Shown here: positions 52,711 to 64,000 of the stretch, one piece after another
How the letters are laid out: every line of letters begins with the position of its first letter
Numbering within the stretch: position 1 is the first letter of the stretch
Origin: Terriglobia bacterium
Lineage (GTDB): Bacteria; Acidobacteriota; Terriglobia; Bryobacterales; Bryobacteraceae
Assembly (NCBI GenBank): GCA_020073145.1
Contig: JAIQFS010000002.1
Coordinates: 124,001-188,000 of the forward strand
Length of the DNA stretch: 64,000 bases
Reading direction: 5' to 3'
Made by a program: the position numbers and the translations under genes
Notes under the pieces: generated by a model
The model's database searches: none
What the model was told of the DNA's origin: nothing
Seen by the model: only the letters and a program-made list of their open reading frames with translations

Positions 52711-53388
52711 ATGACACCGCGACTCGAACTCCGCAGAGTCTCGAAGACCTATCGCAACGGAGGCCAGCCGGTGGAGGTGTTGCACGAGATCTCGCTGGCG
52801 CTCGAGCCCGGCACGGTGACCGCGCTGGTCGGCCGCAGCGGCTGCGGCAAGACCACGCTGCTGAACCTCGCGGGAGCGATGGATTTCCCAACAGCCGGAG
52901 AAGTACTGATCGATGGCCGCGCCACATCGGCGCTCTCCGAATCCGAGCTGACGGCGTTGCGCCGCCGCCGCGTGGGATTCGTCTTCCAGTTCTTTCAACT
53001 GTTGCCGACGCTCACGGTGCTGGAAAACGTGGAGCTGCCCTTGCTGCTGGCGGGGAGCGGCGCCCGCGCGACGGAAGCCGCGCGCGACCGTCTCCGCTGG
53101 GTGGGCCTGGAAGAGAAAGCCGCGTCGATGCCGTATCAGCTCTCGGGCGGGCAACTGCAGCGCGTCGCCATCGCGCGCGCGCTGGTGCATGGCCCCGACG
53201 TTCTGCTGGCCGACGAGCCGACCGGCAATCTCGACACCGCCAGCGGCGACCAGGTGCTCGGGCTGCTGCGCGAGAGCGCGACGCGCTTCGGGGCCACGGT
53301 ATTGATGGCGACACACAGCGCCGAAGCCGCCGCCATCGCCGGGGCACGCGTGCATCTGCGGGACGGCCGCGTGGAATCGGTGGACTAG
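52711..53388 (+). CDS. ABC transporter ATPase, LolD/MacB type
   Basis: A 225-residue ATPase. Walker A is [17 protein letters not shown]-loop [14 protein letters not shown], signature [15 protein letters not shown], Walker [16 protein letters not shown], and the H-loop is THSAE. It belongs to the LolCDE/MacB/FtsE group. No permease is adjacent; the nearest FtsX-type permease is at 58622, in the same direction but 5 kb away. Start ATG 52711 has no obvious ribosome-binding site. Confidence 0.93.
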   Translation: MTPRLELRRVSKTYRNGGQPVEVLHEISLALEPGTVTALVGRSGCGKTTLLNLAGAMDFPTAGEVLIDGRATSALSESELTALRRRRVGFVFQFFQLLPTLTVLENVELPLLLAGSGARATEAARDRLRWVGLEEKAASMPYQLSGGQLQRVAIARALVHGPDVLLADEPTGNLDTASGDQVLGLLRESATRFGATVLMATHSAEAAAIAGARVHLRDGRVESVD

Positions 53389-53519
53389 GAGGCGGGCTGT
53401 GCGCCCGCAGCCGGGATTCGATCGCGCGGAGGGCCCCCCGATTGACTTTGGCGTCATTCGTCTGTAGCATCACCACGAATAGCAGGTTCTGGGAAGTCCG
53501 ACGAGTTTGGGGGGGGACC

Positions 53520-54557
53520 ATGCGCCATTACTGTTCCGCCGCCGCGGTGGCGGCTATCTGCGTGCCGGTATTGCTGATGTCCGTGCCGGCTGCCGCGCAA
53601 CCGGCCAAACCGGCTGCGAAGACGGCTCCGGACAAGAGCAAGGCGTGGACGCCTCCGCGCACCCCGGACGGCCAGCCCAATCTGGAAGGATATTGGACCA
53701 ACAACACGCGGACTCCCCTGGAGCGGCCGAAGGGGCTGGGCGCGAAAGAATTCTATACCGAAGCGGAAATCACGGATCTGATTGCCCGCGAAAAGAGCCG
53801 CGTCGCCGTGAGTGAAGAAGAAGGCCGCCAGACCGAGCCGGGAACCGACGCCGACGTCCATTACGATTTTGCGCAGTTCGGATTGGATCCCGGCCAGACG
53901 AAGCTTTCCTGGAACCGGCGGACGTCGCTGATCATCGGGGCCCAGGGGACGCTTCCCCCGATGCTGCCGGAGGCGCGTCAGAGGAACGCCGCGCTCGCCG
54001 CCAAGAATCGCGGCCACGAGTCCGATGGCCCCGAGAACCGCCCTCTCAGCGCGCGCTGCATCCAGCTCGGCCAGGAGTCCGTGCCCCTGCTGCCCGGCGG
54101 CTACAACAACAATCTGGAGATCGTGCAGGGGCGCGGAACCGTGGCCATCCTGCATGAGATGAATCACTCCGCGCGCGTCATCCCCACCGATGGGAGTGCC
54201 CATCCGCCGGACAGCCTCCGCCAATGGCGCGGCGACCCGCGCGCCCACTGGGAGGGCAACACGCTGGTGATCGACTCCACCAATTTCGATCCGCGCAACC
54301 CCTTCCGCGGCTCCGGCGACAAGCTGCATGTGGTGGAACGCCTGACGCCGGTGGATCCGGACACCATCTTGTACCGCTTCACCGTGGAAGATCCTACAAC
54401 GTGGGACCAACCCTGGACGGGCGAACTGGCCATGACCCGGGTGGAGGGCCCGATCTACGAATTCGCGTGCCATGAGGGCAATTACGCGCTGGCAAACACG
54501 CTACGGGGCGCGCGCGTGGCGGAGCAGGAAGCCGCCGCCAAGAGCACGGGGAAGTGA
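53520..54557 (+). CDS. Acidobacterial secreted protein, unknown
   Basis: A 345-residue secreted protein (signal peptide about 1-27, cleaved after AAA). The mature part opens with the motif WTPPRTPDGQPNLEGYWTN that marks a large family of Acidobacteria secreted proteins; a middle Cys-containing region (ARCIQLGQESVPLLPGGYNN) and DSTNFDPRNPFRGSGD are conserved. No enzyme is assigned. A gap of 11 bases to the next gene indicates an operon with a DUF6152-like protein. Confidence 0.8.
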   Translation: MRHYCSAAAVAAICVPVLLMSVPAAAQPAKPAAKTAPDKSKAWTPPRTPDGQPNLEGYWTNNTRTPLERPKGLGAKEFYTEAEITDLIAREKSRVAVSEEEGRQTEPGTDADVHYDFAQFGLDPGQTKLSWNRRTSLIIGAQGTLPPMLPEARQRNAALAAKNRGHESDGPENRPLSARCIQLGQESVPLLPGGYNNNLEIVQGRGTVAILHEMNHSARVIPTDGSAHPPDSLRQWRGDPRAHWEGNTLVIDSTNFDPRNPFRGSGDKLHVVERLTPVDPDTILYRFTVEDPTTWDQPWTGELAMTRVEGPIYEFACHEGNYALANTLRGARVAEQEAAAKSTGK

Positions 54558-54568
54558 GAGGGATACCG

Positions 54569-54994
54569 ATGAGAACACGACTGTTGGTTCTGATGACCGG
54601 CGTGGGCCTGCTGATGCCGGCCGTGCCGGTGTGGGCGCACCACGCCTTCGCGGCGGAATTCGATGCGAGCCGGCCCGTGAAGCTGCGCGGGACGGTCACC
54701 AAATGGGAATTGGTCAATCCCCATTCCTGGATTCACATGGACGTGAAGGGCGATGACGGGACGGTGACCTCCTGGATGGTCGAGGTCGGCAGCCCGAACT
54801 CCCTGTTCCGGCTCGGCTTCACCAAGAACTCGTTGCCGGCGGGAACCGAGATCCTGGTGGACGGGTATCAAGCCAAGGACCGTGGAAACCTGGCGGTCGG
54901 CAAGAACCTCACCTTTCCGGACGGAAAGCGGCTGTTCCTGGGCGGCTCGGCCAGCGAGTTGAAAGACGGCTCGGCGGGAGCCGAGAAGAAGTAG
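54569..54994 (+). CDS. DUF6152-like secreted protein
   Basis: A 141-residue protein starting at ATG 54569, with GAGAGGG upstream. The signal peptide (about 1-22, to VWAHH) is followed by the conserved HHAFAAEFDASRPVKLRGTV and a beta-rich core (WELVNPHSWIHMDVKGDDG, VEVGSPNSLFRLGF). The family is frequent in Acidobacteria and often follows the preceding kind of protein. Function unknown. Confidence 0.85.
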   Translation: MRTRLLVLMTGVGLLMPAVPVWAHHAFAAEFDASRPVKLRGTVTKWELVNPHSWIHMDVKGDDGTVTSWMVEVGSPNSLFRLGFTKNSLPAGTEILVDGYQAKDRGNLAVGKNLTFPDGKRLFLGGSASELKDGSAGAEKK

Positions 54995-55116
54995 CCGCGG
55001 TTCCTGAGGCGGCATCGGGCCGCCTGCGTTGTGCCCAGGGCGCAACGCGGTACTGCCGCGCCCTCCGTGCGTCCACGGCGATTCGAGCGAGGGGACAGCT
55101 TCCGCCGCCCTCTGCG

Positions 55117-55122
55117 TATAAT
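55117..55122 (+). promoter_or_regulatory. -10 element before DUF5995 gene
   Basis: TATAAT ends nine bases before the GTG at 55131, predicting a transcript with an almost absent leader. No ribosome-binding site is visible. GGGACA 19 bases upstream is a weak -35. Confidence 0.4.
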
Positions 55123-55130
55123 AACGATCG

Positions 55131-55859
55131 GTGTTCCCCTACGATTCCTCGCTTCGCGCCGCGGTCCAGGCGCCGCCGCGGTCCATCGACGAGGTCCTGG
55201 CGGCCATGCAATCCATGGAGACGCTCCTGGTCGATGGCGACGGCCTCCAGTGGTTCCACCAGCTCTATCGGCAGGTGACCGAGGCCGTGAAAGCCCGGCT
55301 GGCGTCCGGTGGTTTTTCGGATTCGGCCTGGCTCGAGGAACTCGACGTGCAATTCGCGGCGCTCTATTTCGACGCCCTTGGGAAATGGCTCTCCGGCCAG
55401 CCGGCTCCCGGCTGCTGGCGCGCGCTGCTGGAACGGCGCGATCAGGCGCTCATCGCGCGCATTCAATTCGCGCTCGCCGGAGTCAATGCGCACATCAATC
55501 ACGATCTGCCGCTGGCGATCGTCGCCACGTGTCAGGCCACCGGCTCCGCGCCGCTCCGGGATTCGCCTCATTACGCCGACTACACCGCCGTCAACCCGAC
55601 GCTCGACGCCTTGATCGAAACCGCCAAGCGCGAGCTGCGGGTTCGGCAGCTGGGGGACGCCCTGCCGCCGGTGTCTCATCTGGAAGACACGCTCGCGGCC
55701 TGGAATGTGGCAGCCGCGCGCGAAGCCGCCTGGACCAACGCCGGGATTCTCTGGGGTCTTCGCGGAGCGCCGCTGGTTTCCACGGGCTTTCTGGATGCGC
55801 TCGACGGATCCACCACGGTCATCGGCAAGGCGCTGTTGGTTCCCGTGCCGCTGTCGTAG
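55131..55859 (+). CDS. DUF5995-family protein
   Basis: A 242-residue, all-helical protein starting at GTG 55131. It has the DUF5995 hallmark NAHINHDLPLAI after a first half of helices (DEVLAAMQSMETLLVDGDGL, WFHQLYRQVTEAVK). The family has no established function. No signal peptide is seen. It stands alone between a secreted-protein operon and the convergent propeller gene. Confidence 0.85.
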   Translation: MFPYDSSLRAAVQAPPRSIDEVLAAMQSMETLLVDGDGLQWFHQLYRQVTEAVKARLASGGFSDSAWLEELDVQFAALYFDALGKWLSGQPAPGCWRALLERRDQALIARIQFALAGVNAHINHDLPLAIVATCQATGSAPLRDSPHYADYTAVNPTLDALIETAKRELRVRQLGDALPPVSHLEDTLAAWNVAAAREAAWTNAGILWGLRGAPLVSTGFLDALDGSTTVIGKALLVPVPLS

Positions 55860-55898
55860 GTCCATCTCCGACAAGCTGGTGACTGCGCCGGCCGACTC

Positions 55899-58334
55899 TC
55901 AGTTCCAGGAGCCCGGCGCGATTTGCTGGATGTACCAGAGCGAAGTGTCGTAGTAGCCCTCGATAAACACAGCCAGCGTGCCAATGTTAATTCCCCCGGC
56001 AGTGGGGCCGTTCGCCAAGACTCCACCGAGAGACGACCACTGGCCCCAACTTCCTCCCGCAGAGACTTGGGGGATGTGCCAAAGCGCGGAATCTCCGCCG
56101 CGCACGAAGGCCTCCATTCGCCCGTCGGTATTGAGAGCAACCGATGGATCGCTCGAGATGACCCCGTTGAGAGAAACCCAGCTCGACCAGGGTCCGCCGG
56201 GCGCCGTTTCCGGAAGATCCCACAGGGCGTTGTCGGTTCCGCGTGCGAGCACTTCGAGGCGCCCGTCATTGTTGCGGCCCGCAGCCAGATTCCCCGTCAT
56301 GCCGCCGCCCAAGCTCTGCCAGCCGGACCAGCTTCCACCAGGCGTGGTTTGGAAATTGTGCCACACCGCTTGATCACCGCCGACAACGAAAACCTCGAGA
56401 CAGCCCGCGAGGGTCCCTGTCGGCGCGTTGGTGACCACGGTGGGATCGCTGATGATCTGGCCGCCGAGAGAACTCCAGTCGCCCCAACCGCCGCCGGCCG
56501 ATGTTTGCGCGATATGCCAGAGGGCGTGATCACTACCAACCCCGAACACCTCGAGCCGCCCGTCCTTGTTGGTGCCGACTGACACATCCCCAAGCAGGGA
56601 ACCGCCCAGGCTGGACCAGGAGGACCAGGTGCCGGGTCCTGTGGTCTTAATGTGCCAGAGCGCGCCGTCATTGAATACGGCGAACACCTCGGCGGGTACA
56701 AAGCCGTCTCCGGTATTGGGATCGGCCATCGCAGGATCGCTGGCCAACGTGCCCCCGAGGTTTTCCCACGCTGACCAACTGCCGCCTTGGGAGGTTTGCG
56801 AAATATGCCACAAGCTGTTGTCCGAACCTCGAGCGAACACCTCGGCTAGATCGTTTCCGTCGAAAAAGCGCGTGATCTTGCCGGTGATGCTTCCATCCAG
56901 ATCGTTCCAGGTCGAGGATGATGCGAATGTCGTTCCACAGGTGGTCGCGGCGCCCGCCATGTTCGTCACCTGAAAATCCACCTGGGAAGTCTGCGCTGTA
57001 TCGGACTGCGTAGCGGTGACATGGATCGGTACGGTCGCCCCCTGCACGAAGTTCGGGATATTCACCGTGGCATTGGTCGAATCCACGAGCGTGATGCTCT
57101 TCAGGCCCGAGTTCGTATCCTGCATGGTGAAGTTGGCCTGCGCGGGCGGGCCTTTGCTGATGCTGGAAAGCGAGCACGCGGGAGGCGGCGCCGTTCCCGT
57201 GACGGACACGGCGATTATCCCTGGCGAACCCGGCGCGCTATCCCAAAACGTAAACGTGCCGCTTTGGGCTCCTGTCGCCCGGGGAGTCGCCGTCACCGAT
57301 AGGGTACAGTTCGCGCCCGGATCCAGACTGGCGGTGTGCGTAGTCGGGTCCAGGCAACCCGAAATCGCGAATCCGTTGCCCGCCGCGTCGATTTGGGCGA
57401 TATCGAGGCGTGCGTTGCCGGAATTGGTGACCACTACGGTCTGTGGCGCGCTGGTTTGACCCACGGGCGTGGGGGCGAACGTGAGATTGGTGGTGGAGAG
57501 AATGATCTGCGGTTCGCCCGGCAGCGGGGTCATGATGTGCCAGCCGCCAACGACGACTCCGCTGTCGTTGATCCCCTGCACGATCGCATTGCCTCCCAGG
57601 CAGAGCATTCGAGACTTGACACCGGACGTTGGGTCCCAAGAGTACCCGTCGCCGCCGAATCCGTATCCCACCACCGTGGCCGCGTTGTTCAGACCGCGCG
57701 CGAAGGGTATGGTCGTGTCCGCGTCGTTTCCGCTGGCATCGGCAAGATGCGTGGTGCCGCGGATCTCGAGTATCTGCCCGGAGTTGTTGAGTGAACCGAG
57801 GTAGAATTGCAACCCGTCGGTTTGGCCGGGCACCAGAGTCACGCTGCCGTCCGGGTTGATGATCGCAAAGGAATAATTACCCGGAGAGCCCACTTGGAGT
57901 GACGCAGAAAGCGCGCCGCTGTCATTCATGCCATAAATCCCCAGGAGAGTGTACGGAGCCGGAACGGTCACCGTCTTGAAATTCCCCGCGGCATCCTCGG
58001 TGAACCAGACTGGTGTCTGGCCGTTGACGGATCGATTCGCCACTCCGGTTGCGACGCCATTGACGTTGATTGTGAACAACTCTGTGGTGGTTGCCCCCGG
58101 ATAATCGACGGTCGTGAAGTTGCCCGACTGATCGGCCCGGAAGCCATGAGAAAACGTCCCAGTCGAAGTGTTGATTTGGTAAGTTCCGACCAAGGCTCCG
58201 GAGTTAGTGATCCCGGAAAGGTTGGTGGCGTTAGATCCGGGTATCCAGAAGAACGCACAGTTGTAACTCGTGGCACTGAGAACCGTGGCAAATGATACGC
58301 CACAAACAAGGCAGTGCGAGAGTGATTTAGACAT
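55899..58334 (-). CDS. Secreted seven-bladed PLL-type propeller protein
   Basis: An 811-residue protein with a signal peptide. The N-terminal half has HAF-type repeats (GITNSGALVGTYQI, GMNDSGALSASLQ) and an ASPM/SPD-2/Hydin-like immunoglobulin domain (FAPTPVGQTSAPQTVVVTNS). The C-terminal 340 residues have seven copies of a 45-50-residue motif (DGRLEVFGVGSDHALWHIAQ type), which fold as a sevenfold beta-propeller in the PLL family of fucose-binding lectins. The last blade is completed by TLAVFIEGYYDTSLWYIQQ. Carbohydrate binding is inference. Start ATG 58334 begins the signal peptide. Confidence 0.88.
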   Translation of the reverse strand: MSKSLSHCLVCGVSFATVLSATSYNCAFFWIPGSNATNLSGITNSGALVGTYQINTSTGTFSHGFRADQSGNFTTVDYPGATTTELFTINVNGVATGVANRSVNGQTPVWFTEDAAGNFKTVTVPAPYTLLGIYGMNDSGALSASLQVGSPGNYSFAIINPDGSVTLVPGQTDGLQFYLGSLNNSGQILEIRGTTHLADASGNDADTTIPFARGLNNAATVVGYGFGGDGYSWDPTSGVKSRMLCLGGNAIVQGINDSGVVVGGWHIMTPLPGEPQIILSTTNLTFAPTPVGQTSAPQTVVVTNSGNARLDIAQIDAAGNGFAISGCLDPTTHTASLDPGANCTLSVTATPRATGAQSGTFTFWDSAPGSPGIIAVSVTGTAPPPACSLSSISKGPPAQANFTMQDTNSGLKSITLVDSTNATVNIPNFVQGATVPIHVTATQSDTAQTSQVDFQVTNMAGAATTCGTTFASSSTWNDLDGSITGKITRFFDGNDLAEVFARGSDNSLWHISQTSQGGSWSAWENLGGTLASDPAMADPNTGDGFVPAEVFAVFNDGALWHIKTTGPGTWSSWSSLGGSLLGDVSVGTNKDGRLEVFGVGSDHALWHIAQTSAGGGWGDWSSLGGQIISDPTVVTNAPTGTLAGCLEVFVVGGDQAVWHNFQTTPGGSWSGWQSLGGGMTGNLAAGRNNDGRLEVLARGTDNALWDLPETAPGGPWSSWVSLNGVISSDPSVALNTDGRMEAFVRGGDSALWHIPQVSAGGSWGQWSSLGGVLANGPTAGGINIGTLAVFIEGYYDTSLWYIQQIAPGSWN

Positions 58335-58621
58335 ACTGTGGAGATCGTAGGGTGGTTGTCCGGATTGGTCAAGAGCCGGGTACACGGCCAGCGTGTCCGA
58401 TGTCACTCGACGGCAAGATGGTCTGTCCCTCTCCGCACAACTGGCGGAACGGTCTCAAGAAAAACGGCGCAGACATCACCAGCCATGCGGCGTTTCTCCT
58501 GACCTTAGTTAGGGCGGGACCTATAATAGCCATGTGACACCATCCCTCTTGTGTGCTCCTTGGATGCGATGCGTCGTGCGGCGGCGGCCGCCGGGAAGAC
58601 GCTAAAGACTTCCGTGCCGCG

Positions 58622-61066
58622 ATGAAGCTGCTCCGCACCCTGATTCTGCGCCCGCTTCGCCGCGATCCGCTGCGCACTGCGCTCACCGTTCTCGCGGTGG
58701 CGCTCGGAGTCGCGGTGGTCGTGGCCATCGACCTCGCCGGCGACGCCGCGACCGGATCGTTCCGCTCATCGATGGAGACACTGGCCGGCAAGACCGATCT
58801 GGAAATCCTGGCCAACGGCGGTATCGAGGAAACCTGGATCGGCCGCCTGGAGGCGCTGCCGCTGAATGCCCGCTTCGCGCCCGTCATGGAGGCGCAGGTC
58901 GAGCTTCCTTCCATCGGATCGGTAACCCTATACGGCCTCGACCTGCCGGGCGCGCCCGAGGATGCGGTTCTGGTGTCGAGCGCGCTGGCCCGCCGTCTGG
59001 GGACTGGGTTGCACGGCCCCTTAACCCTGCCGGTCGGCCGGTTCCGCGTCGAACGCATCGTCGATGCAGACAGCGCCGAGTTTCTCGCCGTCGACATCGC
59101 GGCTGCCCAGCACGCCCTCCGGCGGTACGGCAAACTGGACCGCATCGACGTCACCGTGGCTCCGGGCGAAGACTTCGCGCGCGTCGAAGCGGCGGTGCGG
59201 AGCCTCCTGCCGTCCGGATACCTGATTGAAAAACCCGGCGTGCGTAATGAGGAGAACCAGCGCATGCTGCGCGCCTTCCGCTGGAATCTCCGGGTGCTGA
59301 GCTACATCTCGCTGGTGGTGGGCGCGTTTCTCGTCTTCAACACGATTTCCGTGAGCGTAGTGCGCCGGCGCGCGGAAATCGGAATTCTGCGCGCCTTGGG
59401 CGCCAGCCGCTCCGCCGTGTTCTCGATGTTTCTGGCAGAGGCGCTGATCCTCGGGCTGGTGGGGGCGGCGCTGGGAGTGGTGCTGGGGCGCCTGCTGGCG
59501 GGCGGCACCGTGGGGCTGATCGCCGGCACGGTGAATGCGCTCTACACCACCAGCCGCCCGGCGCCGGTCGAACTCACCGCCGTTGAGGTGTGGACCGGCA
59601 TCGTGGCGGGCGCGGTGGTGGCGTTGCTTTCCGCGTTTGCGCCCGCGCGCGAGGCCATGGACGTGCCGCCCACCGAAGCCATGGGCCGCGGCGCTCACGA
59701 ACATCACGCGCGGCTGCGGTGGCGGCGCGCGTTGGCGGGCGCGGTGCTGCTGGCGGCGTTGGCGGCGCTGGCTTCGCAGGCCGCTCCTCTGGGAGGCAAG
59801 CCGGTGGGCGGCTACATCGCAGCGCTGCTGGCGGTGGGCGCGGCGGCGCTGGCAGCCCCGGCGGTGGTCCTGACCGTCCACCGCGCCACCAGTTTCGCGA
59901 TCGGCCGCCGCGTCGAAAGCCTGCTGGCCGGGCGCAGCCTGGCGGCTTCGCTCTCGCGCACGTCGGTGGTGGTGGCGGCCCTGGCCACCGCGATTGCCAT
60001 GATGGCCAGCGTGGGGATCATGGTGGCCAGCTTCCGCGAGACCGTCACCGTGTGGCTGGACGTTCAACTCCGTGCCGACCTCTATGTCAGCCCGGAGCAG
60101 CGCACCGCCGCCGGGGAATATCCACCGCTTCCGCCCGAGGCCCCGGGCATCCTCGCTGCGACGCCGGGAGCCGCGGCGGTGGATTTCTTTCACGCGCTGG
60201 AATTCCACTACCACGGCGAGCGCGCCACGCTCGGCGCGGGCAATCTGGAAATCGTCCGGCGCTTCGGCCGCCTGCGCTTCCTGCCGGGAGAAGATCGGGA
60301 TTCGATTCTGCGCTCGCTCGCCGGGCAGGATCGCGCCATTGTCAGCGAGCCCTTCGCCAACAAACACGGCATCCGCGCGGGCGACCGCCTCACCCTGCCG
60401 CTCGGCCCGCGCAACGTCACCGTCACGGTGGCCGGCGTCTATTACGAGTATTCGAGCAGCCAGGGCTTTGTCCTGCTGGACCTCTCCACCCTGCTGAAGT
60501 ACCTTCCCGGACAGCCCGCCACCAACGCCGCCGTCTACCTGCGGCCCGGTGTGGACTCGGCCACCGTGCAGCGCGAGATGCAGCGGCGCACCGCGGGGCT
60601 GGGGGTGACCGTCGGGCTCAACCAGTCGCTCCGCCGCACCGCCATCGCCATCTTCGACCGCACCTTCGCTATCACCTGGGCCCTCGAAGCCGTGGCCATC
60701 GTGGTGGCCATGCTGGGCGCCGCCAATTCGTTGCTGGCCCTGGTGCTCGACCGGCGGCGCGAGCTCGGCCTGCTGCGCTATCTGGGTGCCTCGTCCGGAC
60801 AACTGCGCGGCATGATTCTGGTGGAGGCCGGACTTCTCGGCCTGCTGGCCACCGTGGTCGGATTGGCGTTAGGGTTCGCGCTTTCGCTATTATTAATATT
60901 CGTAGTCAACAAGCAGAGCTTTGGCTGGACCATCCAGTTTCATCCCCCTGTAGGCCTGCTGGCAGGCGCACTCTTGTTGGTGTGGTGTGTAACGGTGCTA
61001 GCCGGACTGTACCCGGCGCGGGTAGCCGCGCGACTCAGACCGATCGACGTGATACATGAAGAGTAA
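58622..61066 (+). CDS. ABC transporter permease with two FtsX domains
   Basis: An 814-residue permease. An N-terminal helix (about 17-40, TALTVLAVALGVAVVVAID) precedes a periplasmic domain, a first FtsX domain with three helices (SYISLVVGAFLVFNTISVSV; ILGLVGAALGVVLGRLLAGG), a second pair of helices, another periplasmic domain, and a second FtsX domain at the C-terminus. This double layout is that of lipoprotein- or substrate-exporting permeases of the LolCE/DevC class. Its ATPase may be the LolD-type gene 5 kb upstream. The stop overlaps the next ATG by one base. Confidence 0.92.
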   Translation: MKLLRTLILRPLRRDPLRTALTVLAVALGVAVVVAIDLAGDAATGSFRSSMETLAGKTDLEILANGGIEETWIGRLEALPLNARFAPVMEAQVELPSIGSVTLYGLDLPGAPEDAVLVSSALARRLGTGLHGPLTLPVGRFRVERIVDADSAEFLAVDIAAAQHALRRYGKLDRIDVTVAPGEDFARVEAAVRSLLPSGYLIEKPGVRNEENQRMLRAFRWNLRVLSYISLVVGAFLVFNTISVSVVRRRAEIGILRALGASRSAVFSMFLAEALILGLVGAALGVVLGRLLAGGTVGLIAGTVNALYTTSRPAPVELTAVEVWTGIVAGAVVALLSAFAPAREAMDVPPTEAMGRGAHEHHARLRWRRALAGAVLLAALAALASQAAPLGGKPVGGYIAALLAVGAAALAAPAVVLTVHRATSFAIGRRVESLLAGRSLAASLSRTSVVVAALATAIAMMASVGIMVASFRETVTVWLDVQLRADLYVSPEQRTAAGEYPPLPPEAPGILAATPGAAAVDFFHALEFHYHGERATLGAGNLEIVRRFGRLRFLPGEDRDSILRSLAGQDRAIVSEPFANKHGIRAGDRLTLPLGPRNVTVTVAGVYYEYSSSQGFVLLDLSTLLKYLPGQPATNAAVYLRPGVDSATVQREMQRRTAGLGVTVGLNQSLRRTAIAIFDRTFAITWALEAVAIVVAMLGAANSLLALVLDRRRELGLLRYLGASSGQLRGMILVEAGLLGLLATVVGLALGFALSLLLIFVVNKQSFGWTIQFHPPVGLLAGALLLVWCVTVLAGLYPARVAARLRPIDVIHEE

Positions 61067-62369
61067 TGCTGGAAACTGACACTCCGCGCGCGTTGGAACA
61101 AGCCGTTCGCGCCCTCGAGCGCCAGTTCACCGCCCTGCCGGACTTTCCCGCGGCGGGCGCGGAGCGGATCGACGCCGTCATGGGCGAAGTGGCCGCGCGC
61201 CTGGGCGACAACTATCCGTACTTCCATCCGCTCTACGCCGGCCAGATGTTGAAGCCGCCGCACCCGGTGGCGCGCGCCGCCTATGCGCTGGCCACGTGGA
61301 TCAATCCCAACAACCACGCGCTTGATGGCGGGCGCGCCAGTTCGGAGATGGAGCGGGAGGCGGTGGCGCAGATCGCCGCCATGTTCGGATGGCAGCAGCA
61401 TCTCGGCCACCTCACCGGCGGCGGCACCATGGCCAACCTGGAGGCTTTGTGGGTGGCCGGCCTGCTGCAGCCGGGGAAGAAGATCGTGGCTTCGGCGCAG
61501 TCGCACTACACCCACCAGCGCATCAGCGGCGTGCTGCGGCTGCCGTTCGCCAAAGTGGGAACCGACGCGCGCGGCCGCATGGACCCCGCGGCGCTCGAGT
61601 GCCTGCTGAAGGCGGGCGATATCGGCTGCGTGGTGGCGACCCTCGGCACCACCGCCACCGGCTCGGTCGATCCGCTGCCCGAAATTCTGGCGCTGCGCCA
61701 ACGCTATGGCTTCCGCGTTCACATCGACGCGGCCTACGGCGGCTACTTTACCCTGGCCGACAATCTCGGGCCGGAAGCGCGCGCGGCCTTCGACCACATC
61801 GACGAAGCCGATTCCATCGTCATCGATCCGCACAAGCACGGCCTGCAGCCCTACGGCTGCGGCTGCATCTTGTTCCGCGATCCGGCGGTAGGCACGCTGT
61901 ACCAGCATGATTCGCCGGCCACCTATTTTTCTTCGCGCCGGCAGCACCTCGGCGAGATTTCGCTGGAATGTTCGCGCCCCGGAGCCGCCGCCGTGGCCTT
62001 ATGGGCTACCATGCGGCTTTTGCCGCTGGTTCGAGGCGGCGAGTTTGCGCACGGTCTCGCGGCGAACCGGCGGGCGGCGCTGGCCTTGCACGCGCGCTTG
62101 GCCGAAGACCCACGCTTTTTGACGCCGTTCGAGCCGCAGCTCGATATCGTGGTGTGGGCGCCCCAATTGGGATCGACGCCCGGATCGGCTCAGCGGATTT
62201 TCGACGAGGCCGCGAAGCGCAATCTGCATCTGGCCCTGGCCCGCCTGCCGGGAGCCTTCTTCGGCAGCACCGAACCGGAGATCCTCTCGCTGCGCTCGGT
62301 GCTCATGAAACCCGAACACGAACAATGGATCGACCGCATCTGGAAGATCCTCGACGAAGCCACTCAATC

Positions 62370-62373
<4 letters not shown>
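61066..62373 (+). CDS. PLP-dependent group II decarboxylase-like enzyme
   Basis: A 435-residue fold-type I enzyme. The Schiff-base Lys is in [13 protein letters not shown], preceded by the cofactor Asp in [10 protein letters not shown]. The [14 protein letters not shown] block matches the glutamate/tyrosine/aromatic amino acid decarboxylase group. It might decarboxylate an amino acid or act as a lyase; substrate not clear. It starts on the last base of the permease stop and ends inside the typA start, making a compact unit. Confidence 0.9.

Positions 62374-64000
<1,627 letters not shown>

Overview
The window reads as a chromosomal segment of a GC-rich, motile, soil-type Acidobacteriota, most likely a Solibacter/Bryobacter relative. 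The main clues are a tandem TIGR03435 protein (a family expanded in Solibacter), DUF3617, DUF5995 and DUF6152-like secreted proteins, several sigma-54 activators, and an alternative-complex-type respiratory operon. This assignment is inference from gene content; no rRNA gene is present.

Layout. 1-3.2 kb: the start of an unidentified minus-strand gene, two small hydrophobic proteins, tRNA-Val(TAC), and a small decayed integrated element bounded by two copies of the tRNA 3' end, with the C-terminal remnant of a tyrosine recombinase. 3.4-8.8 kb: alpha/beta hydrolase, DinB-like protein, M1 aminopeptidase and a zinc-finger/SpoIIE phosphatase. 8.9-25.5 kb: a large flagellar region on the minus strand (flgBC-fliE-fliF-fliHIJ; fliD plus a small chaperone; flbD-motAB-fliW-csrA-fliC; flgM-flgN-like-flgKL), followed by a divergent FleQ/NtrC-type activator. 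fliG is missing from its usual place. Sigma-54-type promoters lie before flgB, fliD and flgM, each with a very short predicted leader.

25.9-36.4 kb: a seven-gene Qrc/alternative-complex-III-like quinone oxidoreductase operon (pentaheme cytochrome c, reduced molybdopterin-family subunit, four-cluster ferredoxin, NrfD) that also encodes two proteins with glycine-cleavage-H-like folds and extra cysteine motifs. It is preceded by a good sigma-54 promoter. Facing it is a tightly overlapping operon of a c-type-heme sensor kinase, an archaemetzincin and a sigma-54 response regulator. I consider this pair the most interesting system in the window: a plausible redox-sensing circuit, possibly with a proteolytic step, controlling a respiratory complex.

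36.4-47.6 kb: envelope and sugar genes (GT2, epimerase, NUDIX), sdhCAB, PilZ, RlpA, a receiverless sigma-54 activator coupled to a GT4, and a methylmalonyl-CoA mutase large subunit lacking its B12 domain. 47.9-58.3 kb: accessory and secreted genes (tandem TIGR03435, VOC protein, MazEF-type toxin-antitoxin, ECF sigma with membrane partner, decayed mutase fragment beside a truncated IS630-like gene, ABC ATPase, DUF families, seven-bladed propeller protein). 58.6-64 kb: ABC permease, PLP decarboxylase and typA, linked by start/stop overlaps; typA runs off the end.
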